Source of the DNA: Limnobaculum parvum
GTDB lineage: Bacteria; Pseudomonadota; Gammaproteobacteria; Enterobacterales; Enterobacteriaceae
Assembly (NCBI RefSeq): GCF_003096015.2
Contig: NZ_CP029185.2
Coordinates: 3,312,501-3,376,500, forward strand
Direction: 5' to 3'
Length of the DNA: 64,000 nucleotides
Below are positions 51,998 through 61,092 of this stretch, in pieces. The position numbers were made by a program, and so were the translations under genes. The notes beneath the pieces are model-generated. The model saw nothing but the letters and a program-made list of their open reading frames with translations. It had not been told where the DNA came from and made no database searches. The number at the start of each line of letters is the position of its first letter. Position 1 is the first letter of the stretch.

Positions 51998-52687
51998 ATG
52001 ACCATTGCTTACCCATTCGCCACCAGTGAACCCGTCAATCAGCAAATCTACCGTCTGTTAAGACAGGAGATCGTTGATTGCACAATTCGTCCGGGCACTT
52101 TACTGTCAGAAAAAGAGATCTCAACGCGCTTCAATGTATCTCGGCAACCTGTCAGAGAAGCATTTATCAAGCTGTCAGAAACCGGGTTAGTTCAAATTCT
52201 GCCACAGCGCGGCACCTTCGTAATGAAGATCTCGGCCAAGCGCGTGTCTGATGGACGTTTTATCCGCGAAGCCGTCGAAATAGCAATTATTCGTCGAGCT
52301 GCGTTAGCCGTCACGCCTGAACACCTGATGCAGCTTAAGCACAATCTCCATCGTCAGGAGCTTGCTGCCAGCAATAAGCGTATTAAAGAATTTTTAGAGC
52401 TGGATGATGAGTTTCATCGCACTTTCACGCAAATCATTAATTGTCCAATGGCATGGGAAACGATCGAAACCATTAAAGCCACGATGGACCGGGTTCGATT
52501 TATGAGCTTGGCGGATGTTTCTCCACCCGAAAGTCTGATTGAACAGCACTACAAAATTTATAATGGACTGGAAAAACGCGATCCCGATGCCGCAGAAGCC
52601 GCAATGAAACAGCATCTCGGTGAAATGATCTCTACCGTTACCACCATTTCCCAACGCAATACCGACTGGTTCGAAGCTGACGAATAG
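51998..52687 (+). CDS. rspR: GntR/FadR-family regulator RspR
   Basis: The 229-residue protein aligns with E. coli RspR (YdfH) throughout. It has a winged helix near residues 10-75 (PVNQQIYRLLRQEIVDC, LSEKEISTRFNVSRQPVREAFIKLSE) and an FCD ligand-binding domain (ELDDEFHRTFTQI, SLIEQHYKIYNGLEKRDPDAAEAAMKQHL). It probably represses rspA and the genes behind it and is released by an aldonate or ketoacid. It is downstream of the cluster in the same direction but with its own promoter. ATG 51998 matches the family start. Confidence 0.9.
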   Translation: MTIAYPFATSEPVNQQIYRLLRQEIVDCTIRPGTLLSEKEISTRFNVSRQPVREAFIKLSETGLVQILPQRGTFVMKISAKRVSDGRFIREAVEIAIIRRAALAVTPEHLMQLKHNLHRQELAASNKRIKEFLELDDEFHRTFTQIINCPMAWETIETIKATMDRVRFMSLADVSPPESLIEQHYKIYNGLEKRDPDAAEAAMKQHLGEMISTVTTISQRNTDWFEADE

Positions 52688-52719
52688 CGCTTCGCTTTAG
52701 CTGTTAGATAAACGATAGA

Positions 52720-52748
52720 AAAATGGCGGCCCCTAAGGCCGCCATTTT
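52720..52748. terminator. Bidirectional terminator between rspR and yjgR
   Basis: A perfect 12-base-pair GC-rich stem (52720-52731 with 52737-52748, loop CCTAA) is flanked by A/T tracts on both sides and serves both convergent genes. Confidence 0.92.
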
Positions 52749-52769
52749 ATCGGATAACAATCGATTAAG

Positions 52770-54284
52770 TTATCTACGTTTACCACCCAGAATACTACCT
52801 AAAATACCCCGTACTATCTGGTTGCCTAACTGACGAGTCATCGATTTGGCAGCCGCCTGTACCAGACCCTCTTTTTTACCACCGCGTGGGCCGGTTGTGC
52901 CAAACAGAATATCGTTCAGGCTACCCATTAAACCGCCATCATCACTCTGTTGCTGCTGACCTTCCGCCTGCTTCGCTGGCGTTTCTTTCGCCGCCGGCGT
53001 TGCAACACCGGCGCCCGCCATCAGTTTTTCATAGGCAGATTCGCGATCGATCATCTCTTCATAGCGACCATACAGCGGAGAGCGGTTAATCAGGCCATTA
53101 CGTTCATCATCACTCAGTGCTCCCATGCGAGAACAAGGTGCAATCACAAAGCCACGCTCAACAATATTTGGACGCCCTTTCTCATCCAAAAATGAAATCA
53201 ACGCTTCACCAACGCCCAATTCGGTAATTGCCTGCTCTGCATTAAATGCCGGATTTGCCCGCATGGTTTCTGCCGCTGCTCTAACCGCTTTTTGATCCCG
53301 TGGCGTAAACGCACGCAACGCATGTTGTACCCGATTGCCCAACTGCCCCAGCACGCTATCCGGTATATCCAGTGGGTTTTGAGTAACAAAATAGATACCA
53401 ACGCCTTTAGAACGAATCAGACGCACCACTTGTTCAATTTTTTCTAGCAGTGCCGTTGGCGCATCGTTAAACAGCAGATGAGCCTCATCGAAGAAAAACA
53501 CCATCTTCGGCTTATCCATATCCCCCACTTCCGGCAAATGTTCAAACAGCTCAGATAACAGCCACAGTAGGAAAATCGCATACAGTTTTGGTTGGTTATA
53601 CAGCTTGTCCGCCGCCAGAATATTGACGATACCCTGACCTGATGCATTGGTTTTTATTAGGTCGAAAATATCTAGCATTGGCTCGCCAAAGAAACTCTCA
53701 GCCCCTTGCTGCTCCAACGTCAGCAAACCACGCTGAATAGCGCCAATCGAAGCGCTGGAGATATTGCCGTATTCGGTTTGGAACTGTTTGCCATTATCAC
53801 CAACAAACTGCACCATTGAGCGAAGATCTTTCATATCCAGCAGCAACAGGCCGTTATCATCGGCAATTTTAAACACTAATTGCAGCACGCCAGACTGAAC
53901 ATCATTCAGATTCAGAAGCCGGGAAAGTAGAATTGGCCCCATATCGGAAACCGTTGCGCGAACTGGATGCCCTTTCTCACCAAAAACATCCCAGAATACG
54001 GTAGGACAAGCCGCTGCATCCCAGTCGGTTACTTTTAACGCTTCCAGACGAGACTGAAGTTTCGGGTTCATTACCCCTTCTGCAGCAATACCCGACAGGT
54101 CGCCTTTAACGTCTGCCATAAATACCGGCACGCCAATTCGTGAAAAACTTTCTGCCATTTTCTGCAGCGAGACGGTTTTTCCTGTTCCGGTTGCACCGGT
54201 AATCAATCCATGACGGTTAGCCAGCGCAGGCAAAATCGCCAGTGCTAACTCATTGCTTTTGGCAATAACAAGAGGTTCTAACAT
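52770..54284 (-). CDS. yjgR: HerA-like ATPase of the DUF853 family
   Basis: The 504-residue protein has Walker A GATGTGKT at residues 30-37, MADVKGDLSG, and Walker B MVFFFDEAHLLF near 265, then ELGVGEALISFLDEKGRP and a C-terminal low-complexity region (AKQAEGQQQQSDDGG) ending in a conserved Gly/Arg tail. It belongs to the DUF853 (YjgR) class of FtsK/HerA ATPases. In E. coli it lies elsewhere. Its substrate, DNA or protein, is not known. No nurA-like partner is next to it. Confidence 0.9.
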   Translation of the reverse strand: MLEPLVIAKSNELALAILPALANRHGLITGATGTGKTVSLQKMAESFSRIGVPVFMADVKGDLSGIAAEGVMNPKLQSRLEALKVTDWDAAACPTVFWDVFGEKGHPVRATVSDMGPILLSRLLNLNDVQSGVLQLVFKIADDNGLLLLDMKDLRSMVQFVGDNGKQFQTEYGNISSASIGAIQRGLLTLEQQGAESFFGEPMLDIFDLIKTNASGQGIVNILAADKLYNQPKLYAIFLLWLLSELFEHLPEVGDMDKPKMVFFFDEAHLLFNDAPTALLEKIEQVVRLIRSKGVGIYFVTQNPLDIPDSVLGQLGNRVQHALRAFTPRDQKAVRAAAETMRANPAFNAEQAITELGVGEALISFLDEKGRPNIVERGFVIAPCSRMGALSDDERNGLINRSPLYGRYEEMIDRESAYEKLMAGAGVATPAAKETPAKQAEGQQQQSDDGGLMGSLNDILFGTTGPRGGKKEGLVQAAAKSMTRQLGNQIVRGILGSILGGKRR

Positions 54285-54638
54285 CAGAGTTCATCCTATA
54301 TATAACGACTCCACCGAGCCGAAAAGTGCACCTGTCAGACGTTTTTATTCAGCAAGGACGCAGCATGTCACTATGCACAATATCCTACACTGACACAGTA
54401 TAAATGACTCAACCGAGGATCATTAATAAAAATTCCGTTTATCTCAACCAGCAACACATCGGCTAAAAATGACGGGAGATTGAACTCACTAACAACGCGC
54501 TGGGAACATATTTGTAATATGAATCGATTCAATCGCGATTAAAGATAGATTGAGATCACAATAATTTCATGTTTTTATTATTATAATCAACAACAAAGAA
54601 AGACAGAATTGCATAAAAGCAAAATAAAGGAAGTATAA
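54285..54638. other. Divergent yjgR/dld-II intergenic region
   Basis: A 354-base region upstream of both yjgR and the lactate dehydrogenase gene. TATAAT at 54582-54587 is a possible -10 for the latter, without a -35. TGAGATCACA at 54551-54560 resembles half of a CRP or FNR site but has no proper partner. No gene is seen. Confidence 0.45.
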
Positions 54639-57455
54639 ATGAAAGTGTCTTACCAACCTTTTTATCGTGAACTTTGCCGTGTTATCGCTAAAGAATTTAT
54701 CTATACCGATCCATCAAGAACCATGGCTTATGGTACTGATGCCAGTTGTTATCGTCTGATCCCTCAAATCGTTGTACGTGTTAATAACGAGCGTGAAGTA
54801 CAACAAACGTTGGTACTGGCGAAAAAACATAAACTTCCAGTGACCTTCCGAGCAGCGGGCACCAGCCTGTCCGGTCAGGCGATTACTGACTCTATTCTGA
54901 TTATTTTGGGCGACAATTGGCGCCAGTATAAGATTTTTGGTGATGCGGGTTATATTTCCCTGAAGCCGGGTGTGATTGGTGCAGACGCTAACCGTTATCT
55001 TGCGCCTTTTGGTCGTAAAATTGGCCCGGACCCAGCCTCTATTGACGCCTGTAAAATTGGCGGTATTGCAGCCAATAATGCCAGCGGCATGTGTTGTGGC
55101 ACCGCCCAAAACTCTTACCAAACGCTACAGGCAATGCGCCTAATTCTAGCCGATGGTACGCTGATTGATACCGCCGACAGCGAATCCGTTGCGTCCCTCA
55201 ATAAAACCCACGGAAAAATGCTGGAGCAACTGGGACAACTGGCTCAGCAAACCAAAGCAAATAGCCATCTGGCAGAGCTGATTCATCATAAATATCGACT
55301 AAAAAATACTACCGGGTATAGCCTAAATGCGCTGGTTGATTTCGACTATCCGCTGGATATCCTGACCCATCTGATGATTGGTTCAGAAGGTACATTAGGA
55401 TTTATTGCAGAAATCACCTATCGCACGGTGGAAGAGCATCCGTTTAAAGCCTCAGCCCTGTTTGTCTTCAGTGACATTGAAGCCGCCTGTGAAGCAACGC
55501 GTATCCTGAAACAGCAGCCGGTTTCTGCCGTAGAACTGATGGATCGCGGTGCGCTGGCTTCAGTAGAGAATGAAGAGGGTCTACCCGACTTTATGCCTCA
55601 TCTCAGTGAAGATGCCACGGCGCTACTGGTTGAAGTCCGCGCAGCCGATGCCGATACGCTGAAAAATAAGATGGCACAAATTATGTCATCCATTGCTGGA
55701 TTCACGCTGGAACAACAGGTTCCCTTCACCGATAAACCGGAAGAATTTGGTCGCCTGTGGGCTATTCGTAAAGGCATCTTCCCGGCGATTGGTGCCGTTC
55801 GTCCGGTGGGATCAACGGTAATTATTGAGGATGTAGCGTTTCCGATTGAGCATTTGGCTGCCGGGGTACGCGACCTGCGTAAATTGTTTATCAAACATGA
55901 CTACAATGCGGTTATTTATGGTCATGCGCTGGATGGCAATATGCACTTTGTCTTCCAGCAATCTTTCGACTCTCCGGCAGAAGTCTCCCGCTATCAGATC
56001 TTTATGGAAGATATTGCTCACTTAGTGGCGGTTGAATATAAAGGCTCACTCAAAGCTGAACATGGTACCGGCCGTAATATGGCGTCTTTTGTCGAGCTGG
56101 AGTGGGGAAGTGAAGCTTATGAGCTAATGTGGCAACTGAAAAATCTGCTCGATCCAAATCATCTGTTAAGTCCTGGAGTACTGCTTAACCGTGACCATCA
56201 GGCCCATCTGCAAAACTTAAAATTGCTGCCTGCCGCCGATAAACGCGTAGATAGCTGTATTGAATGTGGATTCTGTGAACCCGTTTGTCCTTCCACCAGC
56301 CTCTCTTTCTCTCCTCGCCAACGCATCGTGATGTGGCGCGAGATTAGCCGCCTGCGCCGCAGCGGTGATGATAATAAGCGACTCAAAAAACTGGAGAAAG
56401 ACTTCCTTTATCTGGGTGATGCAACCTGTGCCGCTACCGGCCTGTGCGCGCGCCGCTGCCCAGTGGGAATTAACACAGGTGAACTGATCCGCGACATTCG
56501 TACCCAACGCAATATGCGCTATGAACGCATCGCCCGTTGGACCGCCGACCACTTCACGACGATTACCGGTGGTGCTCGTCTGGCATTAAATACCATTGCC
56601 GCCACGGGTAAGATTATTGGTCAGCCACGTTTTGGCAAAATGACCAAAGCGATACACGTTGCCAGCGCAGGATATATACCGCTGTTAACTCCGTCTTTCC
56701 CGCGTGGAGCCACATCACCAAAAGCGCCGAAATTAGTCGCCGGCGATCTGAAAGTGGTCTATTTACCAAGCTGTGCATCACGCACCATGGGACCATCAAC
56801 CAATGATGCAGACCAACGTCCTCTCACAGACATCGTAGAAAGCCTGTTAAATAAAGCGGGCTTCTCGGTGATTTATCCACAAAAGCTGGATAGCCTGTGC
56901 TGCGGTATGCCTTATAACAGCAAAGGTATCACCTCTGTTGCATCGGAAAGACTCGCTGATATGGAACAAGCGCTTTGGGAAGCCAGCGAACAGGGGAAAT
57001 ATCCAGTACTGATTGATACCAGCCCTTGTGCCCTGCGCGCGGTAGAAGGCTTCACCAAACCAATGGCACTGTTTGAGCCGGTCGGTTTTGTAAATCACTA
57101 TCTGTTGGATAAGTTAGCGTTCACTCCGGAAGATAGCCCAATCATGCTGCATGTCACCTGTTCCAGCGTGAAGATGGGTTTATCAGCACCAATGAAAAAC
57201 CTATTAGATCGCTGCTGTACTCAGGTCGTTATTCCTGACGGTATTCACTGCTGTGGTTTTGCCGGAGATAAAGGGATAAAGACCCCAGAGCTAAATGCCA
57301 GTGCACTGCGTCTGTTGAGTCAGCAAGTACCGGCTAACTGCGTAGAAGGCGTATCCAACAGCCGCACCTGTGAGATTGGCTTAACGGAACATTCCGGTGT
57401 GCCTTATCGTTCCATATTGTATGTCGTGGACAGGGTGACTAAGCCGTTAAGTTAG
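54639..57455 (+). CDS. FAD/4Fe-4S D-lactate dehydrogenase of the Dld-II type
   Basis: The 938-residue protein combines three parts. An FAD-binding PCMH domain covers residues about 35-265 (PVTFRAAGTSLSGQAITDSI, GGIAANNASGMCCGT). An FAD-oxidase C-terminal domain covers about 270-520 (HALDGNMHFVFQ, KAEHGTGRNMA). A 4Fe-4S ferredoxin-like pair follows near 541-553 (CIECGFCEPVCPS) and 597-610 (CAATGLCARRCPVG), then two CCG-type cysteine motifs (CCGMPYNS, CCGFAGDK). This matches Dld-II, the quinone-linked D-lactate dehydrogenase of Shewanella, and is shorter than E. coli YdiJ, a D-2-hydroxyglutarate dehydrogenase. Related 2-hydroxyacids are possible substrates. It stands alone. Confidence 0.82.
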   Translation: MKVSYQPFYRELCRVIAKEFIYTDPSRTMAYGTDASCYRLIPQIVVRVNNEREVQQTLVLAKKHKLPVTFRAAGTSLSGQAITDSILIILGDNWRQYKIFGDAGYISLKPGVIGADANRYLAPFGRKIGPDPASIDACKIGGIAANNASGMCCGTAQNSYQTLQAMRLILADGTLIDTADSESVASLNKTHGKMLEQLGQLAQQTKANSHLAELIHHKYRLKNTTGYSLNALVDFDYPLDILTHLMIGSEGTLGFIAEITYRTVEEHPFKASALFVFSDIEAACEATRILKQQPVSAVELMDRGALASVENEEGLPDFMPHLSEDATALLVEVRAADADTLKNKMAQIMSSIAGFTLEQQVPFTDKPEEFGRLWAIRKGIFPAIGAVRPVGSTVIIEDVAFPIEHLAAGVRDLRKLFIKHDYNAVIYGHALDGNMHFVFQQSFDSPAEVSRYQIFMEDIAHLVAVEYKGSLKAEHGTGRNMASFVELEWGSEAYELMWQLKNLLDPNHLLSPGVLLNRDHQAHLQNLKLLPAADKRVDSCIECGFCEPVCPSTSLSFSPRQRIVMWREISRLRRSGDDNKRLKKLEKDFLYLGDATCAATGLCARRCPVGINTGELIRDIRTQRNMRYERIARWTADHFTTITGGARLALNTIAATGKIIGQPRFGKMTKAIHVASAGYIPLLTPSFPRGATSPKAPKLVAGDLKVVYLPSCASRTMGPSTNDADQRPLTDIVESLLNKAGFSVIYPQKLDSLCCGMPYNSKGITSVASERLADMEQALWEASEQGKYPVLIDTSPCALRAVEGFTKPMALFEPVGFVNHYLLDKLAFTPEDSPIMLHVTCSSVKMGLSAPMKNLLDRCCTQVVIPDGIHCCGFAGDKGIKTPELNASALRLLSQQVPANCVEGVSNSRTCEIGLTEHSGVPYRSILYVVDRVTKPLS

Positions 57456-57785
57456 TCAGTGCTTACATAAAAACCTGTTTTTTTTATAGTGTGTGCCCGG
57501 TTTCTTTAGCCAATCAAATGGATTGGATAGAGGAATCAGGCGCAATATCCTTTAGCTCGTTGGAGGATGACCTTTACAGACGCAGGCGAGCGCTGGCCCA
57601 AAGGTGTTTTTGTCATGGCCCTAGGCCGCCCGACGCACACTCAAGCTGAGTAGATGGCCTTCACGGCCAGCACCTAGTGATATTTGCTGATGTTTTTTAC
57701 GGCCGGAATATACGCTGAAATGGAAATGGGCAAATCTGTTAGTAGCCCAAGATTCCTTAGACTACTAACAGTATAAATTACAAGA
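57456..57785. other. Intergenic region with dispersed repeat copy B
   Basis: The 330-base gap between convergent genes contains repeat copy B (57589-57717). AATCAAATGGATTGG near 57513-57527 is a small inverted repeat. No gene is seen. Confidence 0.6.
57589..57717 (+). repeat. Dispersed intergenic structured element, copy B
   Basis: Blocks in order are GCGCTGGCC, GGTGTTT, GCCCTAGGCC, AGCTGAGTA, a hairpin TGGCC/GGCCA (57655-57659 with 57665-57669), GATATTTGC and TTTTTTACGGCCGGAATATACGC. The same order is found in copy A on the minus strand, and the 3' two-thirds in copy C. Spacing between blocks differs, while hairpin positions are kept. Confidence 0.65.
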
Positions 57786-58352
57786 TTACGGCATGACCTT
57801 CGCCGACTTAATCACAATCGGCGTAACCGGAACATCCTGATGTTGACCAGAAAACTGAGTTTTCTCTTTCATCATTTGGTCTACAACGTCCATTCCTTTC
57901 ACCACTTTACCAAACACCGCATAACCAAAGTTACCTGCAGACTGGTCAAGGAAATCGTTATCAACCACGTTAATAAAGAACTGGCTGGTTGCGCTGTCAA
58001 CCGCATTGGTACGCGCCATCGCAATAGTTCCTCGCTCGTTTTTCAAACCATTAGCCGCTTCGTTTTTAATTGGAGCATTTGGCTTCTTCTGATTCATCTC
58101 AGCGGTGAAACCACCGCCTTGCGCCATAAAACCGGGGATCACGCGGTGGAAAATCGTTCCGTCATAAAAACCATCTTTAACATAAGCAATAAAATTTTTG
58201 GTAGAGATCGGAGCTTTGTCCTGATCCAACTCAATTTCAATATTACCCATAGAGGTGGTCAGCATAACGTGTGGATTCGCAGCCAGTGCAGCAGGAGCAA
58301 GTAATACCAGAGAGAATAGCGCCGTTAAGGTGATACAAATACGCTTCAACAT
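57786..58352 (-). CDS. ppiA: Periplasmic cyclophilin-type peptidyl-prolyl isomerase A
   Basis: The 188-residue protein has a signal peptide (MLKRICITLTALFSLVLLAPAALA) and a cyclophilin domain with FHRVIPGFMAQGGGF near residues 67-81 (catalytic Arg), TIAMARTNAVDSATSQFFIN and GYAVFGKVVKGMDVVDQM. It accelerates proline isomerisation in the periplasm. E. coli PpiA is 190 residues. In E. coli it lies close to argD; here 12 kb of accessory genes intervene. Confidence 0.97.
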   Translation of the reverse strand: MLKRICITLTALFSLVLLAPAALAANPHVMLTTSMGNIEIELDQDKAPISTKNFIAYVKDGFYDGTIFHRVIPGFMAQGGGFTAEMNQKKPNAPIKNEAANGLKNERGTIAMARTNAVDSATSQFFINVVDNDFLDQSAGNFGYAVFGKVVKGMDVVDQMMKEKTQFSGQHQDVPVTPIVIKSAKVMP

Positions 58353-58446
58353 AGGAAAATACCTTCTTGTTAGGTAGCAATAAATTTAAACCTTCCCGAT
58401 TCTAGTGATTTTCCCCCTCATCGGCTACTGATTTAGCGGACAAAAA

Positions 58447-58473
58447 AAGGGCCGGATAATCTATCCGACCCTT
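58447..58473 (-). terminator. Terminator after codA
   Basis: A 12-base-pair stem with one U-G pair (58447-58458 with 58462-58473) is followed on the minus strand by TTTTTTTG. It lies 22 bases beyond the codA stop. Confidence 0.9.
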
Positions 58474-58494
58474 CATCTATTCAGCAAACGTAAA

Positions 58495-59775
58495 TCAACG
58501 CTTAAAGCTCACGTTTTCCGGCTGATTCAGATACAACGTGGTTTGGCTTGGAATAGTCTGGGCAATCACCTTGCCCCGGCGTACAGAATAACGTACCGGT
58601 GTCTGACGGCGAACCGCATCAAAACCGTTCTCCGCCGGTAAAATCACCAGATTACCTGAACGCCCGGTTTCAATACCATAATCCTGTAGGTTCAACGTTT
58701 TAGCACTATGGGTAGTAATCAGGTTCAAACCATCATTAATCTGACCATAGCCCATCAGTTGGCAAACATGCAGCCCCATATGCAACACCTGCAGCATATT
58801 CGCCGTACCCAGTGGATACCAAGGGTCATACACATCGTCATGACCAAAGCAAACATTGATACCCGCTTCCAGCATCTCTTTTACCCGCGTAATTCCACGG
58901 CGTTTTGGGTACGTATCAAAACGGCCCTGTAAGTGAATATTCACCAGCGGATTAGCAACAAAGTTGATACCAGACATCTTTAACAAGCGGAACAGACGAG
59001 AAGTATAAGCCCCATTATAAGAGTGCATCGCGGTAGTATGGCTGGCGGTAACGCGCGCACCAGTACCATCACGATGGGCCAAAGCCGCCACCGTCTCAAC
59101 AAAACGTGACTGCTCGTCATCAATCTCATCACAATGCACATCAATTAAGCGATCGTATTTCTGCGCCAGTGCAAAAGTCTTATGCAGTGATTCCACGCCG
59201 TATTCACGGGTGAATTCAAAATGAGGAATGGCACCAATAACATCTGCACCGAGGCGCACCGCCTCTTCCATCAGCGCCTCACCGTTTGGATAGGAGAGAA
59301 TCCCCTCCTGCGGGAAAGCAACAATTTGCAGATCCACCCACGAAGACACTTCCTGCTTCACTTCCAGCATCGCTTTCAGCGCAGTCAAGGTTGGGTCAGA
59401 CACATCCACATGAGTACGAACGTGCTGGATTCCATTGGCCATTTGCCATTTCAGGGTTTGCATTGCACGCTGTTTCACATCGTCGTGAGTCAACATCGCT
59501 TTACGTTCAGCCCAACGCTCAATACCTTCAAACAAGGTACCAGACTGGTTCCAGTTTGGCTCACCGGCGGTTTGGGTAGTGTCCAGATGGATATGTGGTT
59601 CAACAAACGGAGGAATAGCTAAGCCGCCTTCCGCATCAATCGTCTGTCCAATAACCGGTGCCGCAGAATCTTGTGGCTCAATGCGACTAAAGACACCATT
59701 TTCAATAGAAAGCTGCCAAAGGCCATCACGCCCCTGTAGACGAGCATTGGTAATAACAACGGAATTATTCTGCAT
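58495..59775 (-). CDS. codA: Cytosine deaminase
   Basis: The 426-residue amidohydrolase converts cytosine to uracil and ammonia. Metal and catalytic residues are visible in PPFVEPHIHLDTT (residues about 56-68), VDVHCDEIDDEQS near 211, ASHTTAMHSYNG near 244 and CFGHDDVYDPWY near 309. Length equals E. coli CodA (427). Its start overlaps the end of codB by 11 bases. Confidence 0.97.
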   Translation of the reverse strand: MQNNSVVITNARLQGRDGLWQLSIENGVFSRIEPQDSAAPVIGQTIDAEGGLAIPPFVEPHIHLDTTQTAGEPNWNQSGTLFEGIERWAERKAMLTHDDVKQRAMQTLKWQMANGIQHVRTHVDVSDPTLTALKAMLEVKQEVSSWVDLQIVAFPQEGILSYPNGEALMEEAVRLGADVIGAIPHFEFTREYGVESLHKTFALAQKYDRLIDVHCDEIDDEQSRFVETVAALAHRDGTGARVTASHTTAMHSYNGAYTSRLFRLLKMSGINFVANPLVNIHLQGRFDTYPKRRGITRVKEMLEAGINVCFGHDDVYDPWYPLGTANMLQVLHMGLHVCQLMGYGQINDGLNLITTHSAKTLNLQDYGIETGRSGNLVILPAENGFDAVRRQTPVRYSVRRGKVIAQTIPSQTTLYLNQPENVSFKR

Positions 59776-61018
59776 GACCTACCTCTGGCAGTTTGACAAA
59801 TTTACGGTTAACTAACGGATTAAACAGCATGTAGCTAATAACACCACCTAACACGGCATTAACCGGCACAATACCCGGTAAGTAGTTACCGGCCACGATA
59901 CCGATAGCAACAGCCAGAATTGCTACCCAGTTTACCGTCAGAAAATGAGCCTTACTGAAGTCAGCAGCGTAGCGGCGATGGTTCATCAGATAGTCAGCGA
60001 TAATCACGCCACCAATTGGTGGGATCGCGGCGGACAGGAAAGTCAGCCAACCAACGAAGTTATTATACAGCCACAGTGCCGTCAGCGTACCGATAACGCC
60101 GTTAACCACGGACAGAGTTCGGCTGGAAAATCCGGTAATATTGGCAAAACCCAGACCAGAAGCATACAGCGCGTTATCATTGGTGGTCCAGATATTCAAA
60201 CCCAGTACCACAATGGCCGGAATCAAAAGGCCCTGAGCAATCATTACGTCAGAAATATCCGCCTGCCCTACCGCAGCAGCACCTGCCGCTCCAAAGATAA
60301 ACATCAGGGAGTTACCGAGGAAAAAAGCAATCATTGCTACCAAAACGGCACCTTTAGCACTGCGGCCAAAGCGCACAAAATCAGCGGTTAACGTACCGGC
60401 ACTGATAAATGAACCGACTACCAACGCCAGCGCGGTAGAAAAGTTAAGTGGAGTTTCAGGCACAATAGCGCGTAAGTGATCCAATCCACCAACATCATTC
60501 ACCGCTAACCAGACAGAGTAACTACCAAGAATCGCAATCGCTGGTACCGCAATGGCTGACAAAACCGTTAACGCAGAGATACCGAAGAAGATAGTTACCG
60601 TCATCAACAGACCGGAGACCATAATCAGCATATTGGTATCCAATCCCGTCGCTTTGCTAACCGGAATAGCAAACATTGCCACGCCCACGCCAAACCAGCC
60701 AACCTGAGTACCGCCTAACAAGAAGGAAGGGAGCCATGAACCTTTAATACCAAATGAGTAACGCGCCAGAAGGTGGGTAGAGAGTCCGGTTTTAGAACCG
60801 ATATAACCAAGAAATGCTGTATAGATACCGAGGAGGAGATTACCGAAGAGAACCGCTAAAAAGAAATCATTATAGGAAAGACCGGTACCGAGCGTTCCTC
60901 CGGTCCACATACTGGCTGAAAAAAACGTTAATCCCAACATGACGAATGTCAATGAAATCACGCCTTTCCGCGCAGTCAGGGGGACAGGCCCCTGACTATA
61001 ATTGTTATCTTGCGACAC
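59765..61018 (-). CDS. codB: Cytosine permease
   Basis: The 417-residue protein has 12 membrane segments of the nucleobase:cation symporter-1 family and matches E. coli CodB from MSQDNNYSQGPVP on, with SASMWTGGTLGTGLSYNDFFLAV near residue 34. It imports cytosine for CodA. Translation starts at GTG 61018, with AAGGAG ten bases upstream. A PurR box overlaps its promoter. Confidence 0.97.
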   Translation of the reverse strand: MSQDNNYSQGPVPLTARKGVISLTFVMLGLTFFSASMWTGGTLGTGLSYNDFFLAVLFGNLLLGIYTAFLGYIGSKTGLSTHLLARYSFGIKGSWLPSFLLGGTQVGWFGVGVAMFAIPVSKATGLDTNMLIMVSGLLMTVTIFFGISALTVLSAIAVPAIAILGSYSVWLAVNDVGGLDHLRAIVPETPLNFSTALALVVGSFISAGTLTADFVRFGRSAKGAVLVAMIAFFLGNSLMFIFGAAGAAAVGQADISDVMIAQGLLIPAIVVLGLNIWTTNDNALYASGLGFANITGFSSRTLSVVNGVIGTLTALWLYNNFVGWLTFLSAAIPPIGGVIIADYLMNHRRYAADFSKAHFLTVNWVAILAVAIGIVAGNYLPGIVPVNAVLGGVISYMLFNPLVNRKFVKLPEVGHAE

Positions 61019-61054
61019 AATATCTCCTTAAATCCGGGCCAAAAAATTCGCCGT

Positions 61055-61082
61055 ATAATATATGCATCTCATAATAAAGCAA
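61055..61082 (-). promoter_or_regulatory. codBA promoter
   Basis: On the minus strand TTGCTT (61077-61082) lies 16 bases from TATTAT (61055-61060). The -35 is inside the PurR box, as in E. coli. Confidence 0.7.
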
Positions 61083-61092
61083 TCGGTTTCGT
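61077..61092 (-). promoter_or_regulatory. PurR operator of codBA
   Basis: The 16-base sequence ACGAAACCGATTGCTT (minus strand) has the PurR palindrome form and, from memory, differs at one base from the E. coli codBA operator. Repression by PurR with guanine or hypoxanthine is expected. Confidence 0.8.

Noticed and set aside
54541..54570. Possible FNR or CRP site upstream of the lactate dehydrogenase gene
   Set aside because: Only one half-site (ATCACA) is good; no second half at the correct spacing for either regulator.
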